NCBI RefSeq assembly: GCF_001461695.1
Contig: NZ_AUTC01000002.1
Location: 121,021 to 185,020 of the forward strand
Length of the DNA stretch: 64,000 nt
DNA from: Sinorhizobium fredii USDA 205
GTDB lineage: Bacteria; Pseudomonadota; Alphaproteobacteria; Rhizobiales; Rhizobiaceae
Direction of reading: 5' to 3'
Below are positions 1-8,518 of this stretch, in pieces (within the stretch, counting starts at the first letter, position 1; each line of letters opens with the position of its first letter). Under the pieces are notes generated by a model. That model worked only from the letters and a program-made list of their open reading frames with translations. It did not search any database and had not been told where the DNA came from. Position numbers and translations under genes: made by a program.

Positions 1-1117
1 AGTGGGCATGCAGGCTTCCCATGTCGCGGGCGCGGATGCCGTATTTCTCCTTGGCGAGCACGACGATGGAACGGCCCTCCGGCGTCTCGTCGGCAAGCGA
101 CGCAAGTTGGGCCGCATCGGCCAATTCCTGGTCGCTGACGCCGCGCACCGGCTTGAATTCGGTCGCCTGGCGATTGCCGAGCGTGATCGTGCCGGTCTTG
201 TCGAGCAGCAGCGTATCGACGTCGCCTGCCGCCTCGACGGCGCGGCCGGACATGGCAAGCACGTTGAAGCGCACCAGCCGATCCATGCCGGCAATGCCGA
301 TCGCCGACAGAAGCGCGCCGATCGTCGTCGGGATCAGCGTGACGAAGAGCGCCACGAGAATGAGGACCGGGATATAGCCGCCGGCATAGGTGGCGAAACT
401 CGGGATCGTCGCCGTCGCCAGGACGAAGATCAGCGTCATGCCGGCTAGCAGGATGTTGAGGGCGATCTCGTTGGGTGTCTTCTGCCGCTCGGCACCTTCG
501 ACGAGCGCAATCATGCGGTCGATGAAGGTCGAACCAGATGCGGCGGTGATCCGGACGCGGATCCAGTCGGACAGCACCTGCGTGCCGCCGGTGACGGCGG
601 ACCGGTCGCCGCCCGATTCCCGGATGACGGGCGCGGATTCCCCGGTGATGGCCGCCTCGTTGACGGAGGCGACACCTTCGATGACTTCGCCGTCCGAGGG
701 GATGATGTCGCCGGCCTCGACGAGCACGACATCGCCGACCTTCAGGCTCGTGCCGGGGACGATCTTGAAGTTCTTGATATCGTCGCCCTTCAAGAGCTTC
801 GCCTGGGTTTCCGTGCGCGTGCGGCGCAGCGATTCCGCCTGCGCCTTGCCGCGCCCCTCGGCCACCGCTTCGGCAAAATTGGCGAAGAGCACGGTGAACC
901 AGAGCCAGATGACGATCTGGAAGGAGAAACCGATGTTCTCCCCGCCTGTGATCAGATCACGGAAAAGCAGGACAGTGGTCAAAGCGGAGACGACGGTGAC
1001 GACGAACATCACCGGGTTCCGGGCAAGCGCCTTCGGATTGAGTTTCCGGAAGGCATCGCCAATGGCGGGTATGAGAATGCGAGCGTCCAGGATGCTCGTG
1101 GATTTGGACTGGCTCAT
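1..1117 (-). CDS. kdpB: KdpB, K+-transporting P-type ATPase catalytic subunit (partial, C-terminus beyond window)
   Basis: KdpB is the ATP-hydrolysing, phosphorylated subunit of the inner-membrane KdpFABC complex, which takes up K+ at very low external concentration. The first 372 residues are present, read leftward from the ATG at 1117, which follows a GGAGTCTCCT ribosome site. The TGES loop (AAITGES) of the actuator domain is visible, and the phosphorylation motif DKTGT begins at about residue 306, close to the D307 of the E. coli protein. The nucleotide-binding domain and last membrane helices lie outside the window. It follows kdpA and a 56-residue ORF in one operon; kdpC should lie just beyond the left edge. 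Confidence 0.97.
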   Translation of the reverse strand, partial: MSQSKSTSILDARILIPAIGDAFRKLNPKALARNPVMFVVTVVSALTTVLLFRDLITGGENIGFSFQIVIWLWFTVLFANFAEAVAEGRGKAQAESLRRTRTETQAKLLKGDDIKNFKIVPGTSLKVGDVVLVEAGDIIPSDGEVIEGVASVNEAAITGESAPVIRESGGDRSAVTGGTQVLSDWIRVRITAASGSTFIDRMIALVEGAERQKTPNEIALNILLAGMTLIFVLATATIPSFATYAGGYIPVLILVALFVTLIPTTIGALLSAIGIAGMDRLVRFNVLAMSGRAVEAAGDVDTLLLDKTGTITLGNRQATEFKPVRGVSDQELADAAQLASLADETPEGRSIVVLAKEKYGIRARDMGSLHAH

Positions 1118-1152
1118 AGGAGACTCCAGCTGAATGTTGTGAACGCCGGCGA

Positions 1153-1323
1153 TCAGATCGCTGCGAACAAGTAAGTGAACGCCTTGCCGACGAGCACGAG
1201 CAGCGTCATCCCGCCCAAGATCAGGCAGAGGATGGTCGAGACCCGTGGCGGCGCCTCTCCCCGCGCCGCATGTCCGGCGCGGGGATGGAACTCTTTGCGT
1301 GAATGACGGACGAGCTGAGCCAT
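1153..1323 (-). CDS. 56-residue single-span membrane protein between kdpA and kdpB
   Basis: This short ORF starts at an ATG 10 bases after the kdpA stop codon and ends 35 bases before kdpB. The protein has a basic, His/Arg-rich N-terminal half (starting [17 protein letters not shown]) and one hydrophobic segment ([20 protein letters not shown]) near residues 29-48, so it looks like a small single-pass inner-membrane protein with its positive end in the cytoplasm. I do not recognise a family. The tight spacing within the kdp operon suggests a real product co-expressed with the pump, perhaps an assembly or regulatory peptide, but that is inference. It could also be a non-functional spacer ORF. 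Confidence 0.6.
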   Translation of the reverse strand: MAQLVRHSRKEFHPRAGHAARGEAPPRVSTILCLILGGMTLLVLVGKAFTYLFAAI

Positions 1324-1333
1324 GGCGCCACCG

Positions 1334-3037
1334 TTAGAAGGTTTGGCCGAGGAGCATGGCGAGATGCTCGACGATCGGCCCGACGGCGAGGGCGGGGAAG
1401 AACGTCAGGCCGCCGACGATCAGGATGACGCCGCTGAGCAGGCCGACGAAAAGCGCTCCGTCGGTCGGGAAAGTGCCTGCGGAAGCGGGGACGGTCTTCT
1501 TGGCGACGAGCGAGCCGGCGATGGCCAAGGCCGGGATGATGACCAGGAAGCGACCCATCAGCATGGCGATGCCGAGCGTCAGGTTGTACCAGACCGTATT
1601 GCCCGTCAGGCCGCCGAAGGCAGAGCCGTTATTCGCCGCCGCCGACGTGTAGGCGTAGAGGATTTCCGAGAAGCCGCGCGGACCGGGATTGGCGATCGAC
1701 GCCACTGCGTCCGGCAGCACGACCGCGATCGCGGTCAGGACCAGCATCGCAAGCGGAAGGCACAGGATGGCAAGAACCGCCATCTTGACCTCCTTCGCCT
1801 CGATCTTCTTGCCGAGATATTCCGGCGTGCGACCGACCATAAGACCAGCCACGAAGATCGCCAAGACGACGAAGAGCAGGATGCCGTAGAAGCCCGCGCC
1901 GACGCCGCCGACGATGATCTCGCCGAGCTCCATGTTGATCAGCGGGATGAGACCGCCGAGCGCCGTGAAGCTGTCATGCATCGCGTTGACGGCACCGCAG
2001 GAGGCCGCCGTGGTGATGACCGCGAAGAGCGCCGACATGGAAATGCCGAAGCGAACTTCCTTGCCTTCCATATTGCCGCCCTGAAGGCCCAGCGCGTGGA
2101 CGAGCGGGTTGCCGGCAGCCTCGGCCCAGTAGCAGACGACGACGCCAACGAGAAACAGGGCGGCCATCGTCGCGAAGATCGCCCAGCCCTGACGCTGGTT
2201 GCCGACCATGCGGCCGAAGACATTGGTGAGCGCCGCTCCGATAGCGAAGATCGAGACCATCTGGATGAGATTGGAGATCGCGTCCGGGTTCTCGAAGGGA
2301 TGGGCGGCATTGGCATTGAAGAAGCCGCCGCCATTGGTGCCCAGCATCTTGATGGCGATCTGGGAGGCGACCGGGCCGAGGGCGATCGTCTGTTGCGCGC
2401 CTTCGAGCGTCGTGGCTCCGACATAGGCGCCAAGCGTCTGGGGCATGCCGAGATAAACATAGACGAGGGTCAGCACCACGCAGAGCGGCAGCAGCACGTA
2501 GAGCGTTGCCCTGGTCATATCGACCCAGAAGTTGCCGATCGACTTCACCGACGCCCTGGAAAATCCGCGGATCAGGGCCACGGCAATGGCGATGCCGGTT
2601 GCCGCCGAAACGAAGTTCTGCACGGTCAGGCCGGCCATCTGCACGAGATAGGACATCGTGCTCTCACCGCCATAGTTCTGCCAGTTCGTATTGGTCATGA
2701 AGCTGACGGCGGTGTTGAAGGCAAGTTCCGGCGGGACGGCGGTCATGCCGGCCGGATTGAACGGCAACGCCCCCTGGAAACGCTGGAGCAAATAGAGCAG
2801 CAGGAATCCCGCCAGGTTGAAGAACAGAAGGGCGGCCGCGTAGGTCGTCCAATGCTGCTCCTCCCGCTCGCTTGTGCCGGCGACGGCGTAGAGACCGCGC
2901 TCGACGGGTGCGAAGATCCATGAAAGAAGCGTGCGCTCGCCGTTAAAGACGCGCGTCATGTAGCCGCCGAGCGGCTTTACCAGCAAGGCGACGATCCCGC
3001 AGAAGACAAGGATCTGTATCCATCCGTTGATAGTCAT
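1334..3037 (-). CDS. kdpA: KdpA, K+-binding and translocating subunit of the Kdp ATPase
   Basis: KdpA is the channel-like subunit of KdpFABC, related to Trk/Ktr transporters, and selects K+ through four P-loops. The 567-residue protein matches the usual family length. It begins [19 protein letters not shown], and many hydrophobic helices follow. The selectivity regions are recognisable, for example [18 protein letters not shown] near the middle and [12 protein letters not shown] in the C-terminal third. The start ATG at 3037 lies 33 bases after the kdpF stop. Kdp operons are normally induced by K+ limitation through KdpDE; those regulators are not in this window. Confidence 0.98.
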   Translation of the reverse strand: MTINGWIQILVFCGIVALLVKPLGGYMTRVFNGERTLLSWIFAPVERGLYAVAGTSEREEQHWTTYAAALLFFNLAGFLLLYLLQRFQGALPFNPAGMTAVPPELAFNTAVSFMTNTNWQNYGGESTMSYLVQMAGLTVQNFVSAATGIAIAVALIRGFSRASVKSIGNFWVDMTRATLYVLLPLCVVLTLVYVYLGMPQTLGAYVGATTLEGAQQTIALGPVASQIAIKMLGTNGGGFFNANAAHPFENPDAISNLIQMVSIFAIGAALTNVFGRMVGNQRQGWAIFATMAALFLVGVVVCYWAEAAGNPLVHALGLQGGNMEGKEVRFGISMSALFAVITTAASCGAVNAMHDSFTALGGLIPLINMELGEIIVGGVGAGFYGILLFVVLAIFVAGLMVGRTPEYLGKKIEAKEVKMAVLAILCLPLAMLVLTAIAVVLPDAVASIANPGPRGFSEILYAYTSAAANNGSAFGGLTGNTVWYNLTLGIAMLMGRFLVIIPALAIAGSLVAKKTVPASAGTFPTDGALFVGLLSGVILIVGGLTFFPALAVGPIVEHLAMLLGQTF

Positions 3038-3070
3038 AGGTATGGCTTTCCGAGCATGAGGCCTTGGCGA

Positions 3071-3160
3071 TCAGAACCGCTCTGGGCGAATGAGGGCGTA
3101 GGTGAGGTAGACGAGAAGGAATACGGTCACCGCGCCACCGAGCGTGTATTCAACGAGCAT
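3071..3160 (-). CDS. kdpF: KdpF, 29-residue stabilising subunit of the Kdp ATPase
   Basis: KdpF is a tiny hydrophobic peptide that stabilises the KdpABC complex in the membrane. The ORF reads MLVEYTLGGAVTVFLLVYLT followed by YALIRPERF. This is the standard KdpF pattern: one transmembrane helix and then a Tyr-x-Leu-x-(R/K)-PE-(R/K)-F tail. It is the usual 29 residues long and sits immediately upstream of kdpA, 15 bases after the stop of another tiny ORF. A GGAGCGGAAAG ribosome site precedes the ATG. Confidence 0.93.
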   Translation of the reverse strand: MLVEYTLGGAVTVFLLVYLTYALIRPERF

Positions 3161-3175
3161 CTTTCCGCTCCGCTA

Positions 3176-3256
3176 TTAGAGGTTGCTGCACGCCCGGACA
3201 TAGGCAAACGATAAGGCGAAGAACACGATGCCTATTGCGAGAACGACAATGTCCAT
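3176..3256 (-). CDS. 26-residue membrane peptide at the head of the kdp operon
   Basis: The ORF encodes MDIVVLAIGIVFFALSFAYV then RACSNL, a single hydrophobic helix ending in an Arg-Ala-Cys motif. It lies 15 bases upstream of kdpF and appears to be the first gene of the operon. Its size and shape are like KdpF, but the tail is different. From memory, similar short peptides with an A/V-x-G-C/A-C-E/S-x-L tail precede kdpF in other bacteria, but I cannot confirm this without a search. A role as an extra Kdp accessory peptide is inferred only from position. Confidence 0.6.
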   Translation of the reverse strand: MDIVVLAIGIVFFALSFAYVRACSNL

Positions 3257-3694
3257 GTCGGTAATCCCTGTGCGTTGTTTCTACTGACTGCGCGTCACCT
3301 GGAGGCAGCGCCGGGCCGCCCGGCAGGTGATCGCGATCGATGTGCGCATCCCCGGCGCGACGATCGAGACGGCGCGGCGGTGGATGAATCTTGTCAGGAA
3401 TATGGCTCCGAACCGCATAAAGGTTCGAGAGAGCCCCAAGAGGAAAGAAATAGGATTCCTATAGGAATTTGGCTGGCCGCAGGCCGCCTGAGCTACTGCA
3501 TGAATCCTTAAAATCGGAATCGATATAAGGACAAAAGCATGCAGAATTTCAAAGTGCTACAGCGACCTTGCGCGTCCGATTGGACGCGGGGCGCTGTAAT
3601 GCGTGACCGCTCTGACGAGCGGAGCGCGCCGCCGGTCATGGTGCGGACGGAATGCGCGATAAGCGAGTCCAAGCGCATCCAGGCAAACGTTTTT
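3257..3694. promoter_or_regulatory. Intergenic region upstream of the kdp operon, containing a RIME repeat
   Basis: This stretch separates the kdp operon start from the end of the SRPBCC gene. The kdp promoter must lie near 3260-3490 on the minus strand, although I cannot assign -10/-35 boxes with confidence. The right part is occupied by the RIME copy at 3493-3599. No convincing gene is present; the open frames here lack ribosome sites and family features. Confidence 0.5.
3493..3599. repeat. RIME1-like intergenic mosaic element, copy 1
   Basis: The element consists of two imperfect palindromes. The first runs from CTACTGCATG through a central GGAATC to CATGCAG. A short AATTTCAAAGTG linker follows, and the second palindrome runs from CTACAGCG around GCGCGTCCGATTGGACGC to CGCTGTA. 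The same architecture recurs at 18923, 36542 and, in shortened form, 59247. It matches the published description of Rhizobium-specific intergenic mosaic elements (about 105-110 bp with two large palindromes); this naming is from memory. Confidence 0.85.
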
Positions 3695-4162
3695 TCAGCC
3701 AAGGCGCACCAGGCGGCGCACAAGACCTTGCCGGCCGCGTTCCATGACGACCGCATGGTTCCAGCTGAAGACAGGCTTCAGGATGAAGGCAAGTCTGACC
3801 ATCCAGGGCTTGGTGACCGTGACGATCCAGTCGTAGCGGATATTGCATTTCGAACCATCGGGTCGCAGCGTCCATCGGCCGACACCCTCGAGTTCACCTG
3901 ACGCTTTCCCCTCGATGAGGGACGGCGGTTCTACCCTGGTCGTTTCCATGTCGAAAACCAAGTCATAGGGCAACGCCGTGGACCATTTCATCCGACGCAC
4001 GGCGCCGATGCCGGTCTCGTCGCCTGGGCGCAGGAGCGTGACCTCTTTGACAGAGGGCCACCAGTCCGGCCAGGTCTCGGGCTGGTTCAGCACCAGCCAG
4101 ACATCCTCGACGGAGGCATCGATGGTCCAGTTCGTGACAAGATGAAACTCGGTCGACGACAT
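3695..4162 (-). CDS. SRPBCC-fold protein (polyketide cyclase/START-like)
   Basis: The 155-residue protein fits the helix-grip SRPBCC superfamily, which binds hydrophobic ligands in a deep cavity. The hallmarks are the N-terminal strand WTIDASVEDVWLVLNQPETW PDWWP (the aromatic W..PDWW segment is typical), a central run of beta strands, and a long C-terminal helix ending in basic residues. No signal peptide is visible, so it is probably cytoplasmic. It starts at an ATG after an AAGGCGG ribosome site. It is a single gene between the kdp operon and ribB, and the sequence does not define its ligand or reaction. Confidence 0.8.
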   Translation of the reverse strand: MSSTEFHLVTNWTIDASVEDVWLVLNQPETWPDWWPSVKEVTLLRPGDETGIGAVRRMKWSTALPYDLVFDMETTRVEPPSLIEGKASGELEGVGRWTLRPDGSKCNIRYDWIVTVTKPWMVRLAFILKPVFSWNHAVVMERGRQGLVRRLVRLG

Positions 4163-4324
4163 CGCAATCCGCCTTCGCCGATGCAGAGAGACTGACGGTG
4201 AAGCCCTGCAATCATAGGATATCCGACAGGCGACTGAAATAGGGCGGCCCCAGCGTTTGGGACCCGCCGCTCTCAGGAGCGGTGCGTCCTGAGACTACGC
4301 GCGGATGCGGGCATCCGGGGCGGG

Positions 4325-4975
4325 CTATGCCACCGACCTGATATCAGCGGGCTCCAACTCGCGGACGGATTCCTGTCGCCTAACATAAGCAATCAGGTCC
4401 TTGATCGTGATCAGCCGCAGAGCGTGATGTTGGGCGAAACGCTTGAGTTCAGGAAGACGCGCCATCGTGCCGTCGTCGTTTGCCACCTCGCAGATCACCC
4501 CGGAGGGTGCCAATCCGGCAAGGCGGGCCAGCTCGACTGCCGCTTCGGTATGGCCAGGCCGCGCAAGGACGCCGCGCGGGTTTGCCCGCAGTGGGAAGAT
4601 GTGGCCGGGTCGCGCGAAGTCGGCGGGCCGGGATTTTTCGTCGATGAGGGCGAGGACCGTCGCCGCGCGGTCCGCAGCCGAGATGCCGGTTGTGGTGCCG
4701 TGGAAGTAGTCGACCGAAACGGTGAATGCCGTTTTGTGGAACTCGGTGTTGTCGGGCACCATCAGCGGAATATCGAGTGCGTCGAGGCGTTCGCCTTCCA
4801 TCGCAACGCAGATCAGACCGCGCGCATGCTTCATCATGAAGGCTATCGCTTCGGGCGTCACCGCTTGCGTCGCCACGACGACGTCGCCTTCGTTCTCCCG
4901 ATCCTCGTCATCGACGACGACCACCATCTCTCCGCGGGCAACAGCCGCGATCGCATCCTCTATTTTCGAAATCAT
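4325..4975 (-). CDS. ribB: 3,4-dihydroxy-2-butanone 4-phosphate synthase
   Basis: RibB converts ribulose 5-phosphate into formate and 3,4-dihydroxy-2-butanone 4-phosphate, the four-carbon precursor of riboflavin. The 216 residues cover a complete single-domain enzyme without the GTP cyclohydrolase II fusion found in RibBA. The acidic metal-binding loop DDEDRENEGD lies near residues 22-31, and GHTEAAVELARLAGL near residues 140-154 belongs to the active site. A strong FMN riboswitch lies upstream (5105-5253), which supports the assignment and indicates repression by FMN. The gene is monocistronic here. Sinorhizobium species usually hold further rib genes elsewhere, so this may be a second, FMN-regulated source. 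Confidence 0.95.
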   Translation of the reverse strand: MISKIEDAIAAVARGEMVVVVDDEDRENEGDVVVATQAVTPEAIAFMMKHARGLICVAMEGERLDALDIPLMVPDNTEFHKTAFTVSVDYFHGTTTGISAADRAATVLALIDEKSRPADFARPGHIFPLRANPRGVLARPGHTEAAVELARLAGLAPSGVICEVANDDGTMARLPELKRFAQHHALRLITIKDLIAYVRRQESVRELEPADIRSVA

Positions 4976-4998
4976 GCTTTCAAGCCTTTCAAGGGTCG

Positions 4999-5096
4999 CG
5001 CCGGTGTTCCGGCGAGTTTGCTTCGCTCATCGATCGATGAGCGGACAATTTTCCCTTGGGCGAACAAGGAACCAACGCCTTCAGGGCCTGAAGGCG
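4999..5096 (-). promoter_or_regulatory. Expression platform between FMN aptamer and ribB: three hairpins
   Basis: Three inverted repeats lie between the aptamer and the ribB ATG (4975). They are a 21-base palindrome CGCCTTCAGG/CCTGAAGGCG at 5076-5096, a perfect 20-base palindrome CGCTCATCGATCGATGAGCG at 5024-5043, and a short CGCCGG-TGTT-CCGGCG hairpin at 4999-5014 close to the ribosome site. No U-run follows any of them, so translational control or Rho-dependent termination seems more likely than a classical intrinsic terminator. Confidence 0.55.
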
Positions 5097-5104
5097 CGAT
5101 CCGC

Positions 5105-5253
5105 ATTGCTCTCTTCCATCCGGACTGTACCGTCGGCTCCGGCCTCGCACCGGATCTGCTGACCTCCCGGCCTGACCGGAAGCGCTCGCGGGCTCCGGGA
5201 TCACTCCCGATACCGCCGGTGGGGAATTTCACCCCGCCCTGAGAACAGGGCGA
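5105..5253 (-). ncRNA. FMN riboswitch (RFN element) controlling ribB
   Basis: Read on the minus strand, the leader contains the conserved RFN blocks in order: GGGGCGGGGTGAAATTCCCC with the following ACCGGCGGT, then GAGCCCGCGAGCG, GGTCAGCAGATCCGGTG, GCCGGAGCCGACGGTACAGT and CCGGATGGAAGAGA. These are diagnostic of the FMN aptamer. Downstream, between the aptamer and the ribB start, lie three further inverted repeats that probably form the expression platform. Confidence 0.95.
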
Positions 5254-5358
5254 ACATAGGTTCTAAGGACGCCGAAGCGCAAGTCCTTCTGCGACCTTCC
5301 GCTGCGTATATTTCGTCGTCCGGGCGTGAACACACTGTCTCGCAGAGCTGTCGGGAAC

Positions 5359-6141
5359 TCACGACATGATCAGGCCGCCATCCACATTGATCGTCTGTCC
5401 CGTGATGTAGGCGGCGTCGTCGCTGGCAAGAAAGGCGACGAGGCCGGCCACATCCTCTCCCGTGCCGGCCCGTTTCATGGGAATGCCGTCGACCCATTCC
5501 TTCATCAGCTCGCCGGGGGCGTAGTCGCCCAGAAGCTTTCCCCAGGCCGCGTCATTGTAGGCCCACATGTCTGTTTCGATGATGCCCGGGCAGAAGGCGT
5601 TCACGGTGATCCTCTCCGTCGCCACCTCCTTCGCGAGGCTCTGCGTGATGCCCACCACGCCCATTTTCGACGCCGCGTAGTGGGGCGTGAAGATGAACCC
5701 CTCGCGCGCCTGTCCGGACGCCGTGTTGATGATCCGGCCGCCACGCTTGTGCTTGCGCATCCTCGATATGGCTTCCTGGGCGCAGAGGAATACGCCCTTC
5801 GTATTCACCGCCATGACCTTGTCCCATTCGGCTTCGGTCATCTCTTCGATCCGGGCAATGGTGATGACGCCTGCGTTCTGGATGGAAACGTCGACCGATC
5901 CGAATGTCGCCTCGGCCGCATCGTAGAGAGCGACGACGCTCGCCTTGTCGGTGACATCGCCGACGAAGGCGATCGCACTTCCGCCATCTCGCTTGATGTC
6001 GTCTGCGACCGCATGAACGGATTCCTCGTTCGCCGAGACAACCAGGTTCGCTCCCTCCTTTGAGAAGCGCTTCGCAATCGCCGCTCCGATGCCGCGGCTG
6101 GCTCCGGTGATCACGACAGTTTTCTTTTCAAAGCGAGACAT
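5359..6141 (-). CDS. SDR-family NAD(P)-dependent dehydrogenase (polyol/sugar type), first of two
   Basis: This is a classical short-chain dehydrogenase of 260 residues. The cofactor motif TGASRGIGAAI is near residues 12-22, followed by NAG (IQNAGV), a catalytic Ser in TASGQAREGF, and the Tyr-x3-Lys pair HYAASKMGVVG. The C-terminus ends ITGQTINVDGGL, typical of sorbitol/xylitol-dehydrogenase-like SDRs. The ATG at 6141 is chosen because GGAGG sits seven bases upstream and the Rossmann strand follows directly. It is the last gene of the minus-strand sugar operon, so it probably oxidises a polyol or sugar imported by the adjacent ABC system; the exact substrate is unknown. Confidence 0.9.
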   Translation of the reverse strand: MSRFEKKTVVITGASRGIGAAIAKRFSKEGANLVVSANEESVHAVADDIKRDGGSAIAFVGDVTDKASVVALYDAAEATFGSVDVSIQNAGVITIARIEEMTEAEWDKVMAVNTKGVFLCAQEAISRMRKHKRGGRIINTASGQAREGFIFTPHYAASKMGVVGITQSLAKEVATERITVNAFCPGIIETDMWAYNDAAWGKLLGDYAPGELMKEWVDGIPMKRAGTGEDVAGLVAFLASDDAAYITGQTINVDGGLIMS

Positions 6142-6193
6142 CGGACCTCCGATCCTGTTGATTTTGTCCACCCGGCGCCGGAACCGCGGCGCA

Positions 6194-6982
6194 TCACCAG
6201 CAGCAGAAACCGCCATCCACCAACAGGTCGACGCCCGTTACGAAGCTCGCTGCGTTGGACAGCAGAAACACGGCGGGCCCGACCATTTCATCGACGGTCG
6301 CCATGCGTTGCATCGGCGTCTGCTCCTCGAAAAGCTTGGTCTGATGAACCATCTCAGCGCGGGTGTTCATGGGGGTCGCCGTATAGCCGGGCGAGATCGT
6401 GTTGACGCGGATGCCGCGGTCGACCCACTCCATGGCCATCGACTTGGACATATGGATCACGCCCGCTTTCGAGGCGTTGTAGTGGGCCTGCTTCAGACCA
6501 CGGTTGACGATCACGCCCGACATCGACGCGATGTTGACGATCGAGCCCCGCCCGTGCTTCAGCATGGCCTGCGCTTCCGCCTGGCAGGAGAGGAACACCC
6601 CTTTCAGGTTGATGTCCATCAGGGTCTGATACTGCTCTTCCTCCATCTCCTCGGCGGGATTGGCGTTGGCGATCCCCGCGGCGTTCAGTGCAAGCGTCAA
6701 ATCCCCGAGTTCTGTTTCCGTCCGGCTGACCGCTTCGGCGAGCGAGGCCTTGTTGGTTACATCCGCCGCGATCTCGATCGACTTCCGCCCCGCCTTCCGG
6801 ACAAACTCGGCCGTTCTGGCAAGACCGTCGTCGGTGCGGCGGTCGAGCAGCGCGACGTCGGCACCGCATTGCGCCAGGCCGATTGCGATCCTCTGCCCGA
6901 TTCCGCTTCCGGCGCCGGTGACGATCGCGACCTGACCTGAGAGATCGAACAGCTTGGGAGCATTGAGAGTGATGTCAGCCAC
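6194..6982 (-). CDS. SDR-family NAD(P)-dependent dehydrogenase, second of two
   Basis: This 262-residue classical SDR starts at a GTG (6982) preceded by AAGGAAGGG. Key features are the cofactor loop TGAGSGIGQRIA, an aspartate ending the second strand (ALLDRR, favouring NAD+), NAAGIAN, a catalytic Ser in IASMSGVIVN, and the Tyr-Lys pair HYNASKAGVIH. It ends in VTGVDLLVDGGFCCW; the Cys-Cys-Trp tail is unusual. It lies 22 bases after the transporter ATPase gene and 52 bases before the first SDR. Two dehydrogenases suggest two oxidation or oxidoreduction steps, or two stereoisomeric substrates, in the same pathway. Confidence 0.9.
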   Translation of the reverse strand: MADITLNAPKLFDLSGQVAIVTGAGSGIGQRIAIGLAQCGADVALLDRRTDDGLARTAEFVRKAGRKSIEIAADVTNKASLAEAVSRTETELGDLTLALNAAGIANANPAEEMEEEQYQTLMDINLKGVFLSCQAEAQAMLKHGRGSIVNIASMSGVIVNRGLKQAHYNASKAGVIHMSKSMAMEWVDRGIRVNTISPGYTATPMNTRAEMVHQTKLFEEQTPMQRMATVDEMVGPAVFLLSNAASFVTGVDLLVDGGFCCW

Positions 6983-7004
6983 CGCCCTTCCTTTCCTGAT
7001 GCCT

Positions 7005-8483
7005 TTATATGGTTGCCAATTCCATGACCGAGACGTCATTTGCCTGGTCGCGGTCGAGAATGCCGGCCTGTTTGCCCTGGGCAAGCACCAGGATGCGATT
7101 GGAGACCCCGAGGACCTCTTCCAGATCGGAACTCACGACGATGACGGCGACCCCTCTCCTGGCGAGATTGACGATAATCTCGTAAATGCCGGCGCGCGCG
7201 CCGACGTCGATGCCGCGGGTGGGCTCGTCAAGCACGACCACCTTTGGATCGCGCGTCAGCCATTTGGCGATGACGACCTTCTGCTGGTTTCCGCCTGAGA
7301 GGTCCGATGCCAGTTGGTCTCCGCGTCCTTTGACTCCGAACTTCGAGATCGCCCGGTCGGCAAAGTCACGCTTCATCCTCGGCGTGATCCAGTGCCCGCC
7401 GAAGTGGTCGAGGTTCGCATAGACGAGGTTCTCGCCTATCCGGTGTCCGACGATCAGCCCCTGGTCCTTGCGGTCTTCCGGGACCATCACGATCCCCTGT
7501 GCAATGGCGTCGGCTGGAGTGCGAAGCGACAGCTCCTGGCCGTCGAGCCTGATCTTGCCGGCACTGATCGGATCGGCGCCCGAGATTGCACGCACCAGCT
7601 CGGTGCGCCCTGCCCCGACCAGCCCCGCAATGCCGAGGATCTCGCCGGCCCGCACGTGGAAGGAGACGTTCCGAAACGAGCCGTCTGCGGCGGTGAGGCC
7701 CTCGACCTCGAGTACCGACCGTTTCTGCGGTTCAGGCAGAGGTGGGAACATTCTATCCAGAGAACGGCCAACCATGCTTTCGACGATCGTTCTTACCGGC
7801 GTGGCGCTGTCGGCGAATTCCTGGACGCGCTCGCCGTCGCGCAGCACGACGATGCGATCGGTGATCTGCTTGATTTCCTCCATCCGGTGGGAAATGTAGA
7901 TGATCCCGACGCCTTCGGCGCGCAGCTTGCGAACCTGGTCGAACAATGCCTCGGTCTCGGCTCCGCCCAACGCAGCCGTCGGCTCGTCAAGGATGAGGAG
8001 CCTGGCATCGAGCGCAAGTGCCTTGGCGATCTCGACAAGCTGCTGGTTCGCCGTGGAAAGACCCGCCACTTTGCGCGTGGCGGGAATGTGCAAATTGAGA
8101 CGCGAGAGCTGTTCCTGCGCGCGGCGCACCATCCGATCCCGGTCGACGACGCCATTTTTCGTCGGCCACCGGCCGAGAAAGACGTTTTCCGCAATCGACA
8201 ATTCGGGCAGGAGCTGCAGCTCCTGGTGAATCAGCACGACGCCTTTGTCGATCGCTTCTCTTGGCGAGGCCGGGGCATAGGGCTGCCCCCGCCAGGTCAT
8301 GGTGCCTTCGGAGGGTGCGCGCGAGCCCGCGATAATGCCGGACAATGTGGACTTGCCTGCACCATTCTCGCCGAGAAGTGCCACGACTTCGCCAGCGTAA
8401 ACGTCAAGACTGACGTTCTTCAGCACCTGGAGCGGACCATAGCGCTTGGATATGCCCCTGAGTGACAGGACCGGATCGGTCAT
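7005..8483 (-). CDS. Sugar ABC transporter ATP-binding protein, RbsA type
   Basis: This protein energises import of a monosaccharide or polyol through the permease encoded upstream. At 492 residues it is a tandem fusion of two nucleotide-binding domains. Domain 1 has Walker A GENGAGKST, the signature LSTANQQLVEIAKAL and Walker B LLILDEPTAAL. Domain 2 has a degenerate Walker A region (GLVGAGRTE), the signature LSGGNQQKVVIAKWL and Walker B VVVLDEPTRGID. An inactive second P-loop is normal for the RbsA/MglA/XylG family. It lies between the binding protein gene and the SDR genes in one operon. Confidence 0.96.
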   Translation of the reverse strand: MTDPVLSLRGISKRYGPLQVLKNVSLDVYAGEVVALLGENGAGKSTLSGIIAGSRAPSEGTMTWRGQPYAPASPREAIDKGVVLIHQELQLLPELSIAENVFLGRWPTKNGVVDRDRMVRRAQEQLSRLNLHIPATRKVAGLSTANQQLVEIAKALALDARLLILDEPTAALGGAETEALFDQVRKLRAEGVGIIYISHRMEEIKQITDRIVVLRDGERVQEFADSATPVRTIVESMVGRSLDRMFPPLPEPQKRSVLEVEGLTAADGSFRNVSFHVRAGEILGIAGLVGAGRTELVRAISGADPISAGKIRLDGQELSLRTPADAIAQGIVMVPEDRKDQGLIVGHRIGENLVYANLDHFGGHWITPRMKRDFADRAISKFGVKGRGDQLASDLSGGNQQKVVIAKWLTRDPKVVVLDEPTRGIDVGARAGIYEIIVNLARRGVAVIVVSSDLEEVLGVSNRILVLAQGKQAGILDRDQANDVSVMELATI

Positions 8484-8518
8484 GGCGCACCCTCCTTCAG
8501 ATCACGTCGTCTGGACGA

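Noticed and set aside
1322..2923. 533-codon plus-strand open frame opposite kdpA
   Set aside because: It is an antisense shadow of kdpA: composed almost wholly of Arg, Asp, Glu, Ala and Gly with no recognisable domain, as GC-rich antisense frames usually are.
3275..3511. 78-codon frame in the kdp upstream region
   Set aside because: No ribosome site; runs into the RIME repeat and shows no protein-like features.
4325..4975. RibBA fusion
   Set aside because: The protein ends at 216 residues without a GTP cyclohydrolase II domain, and no such domain follows in any frame.
7314..8465. 383-codon plus-strand frame opposite the RbsA-type gene
   Set aside because: Antisense of a well-supported ATPase gene; no ribosome site or family motif.
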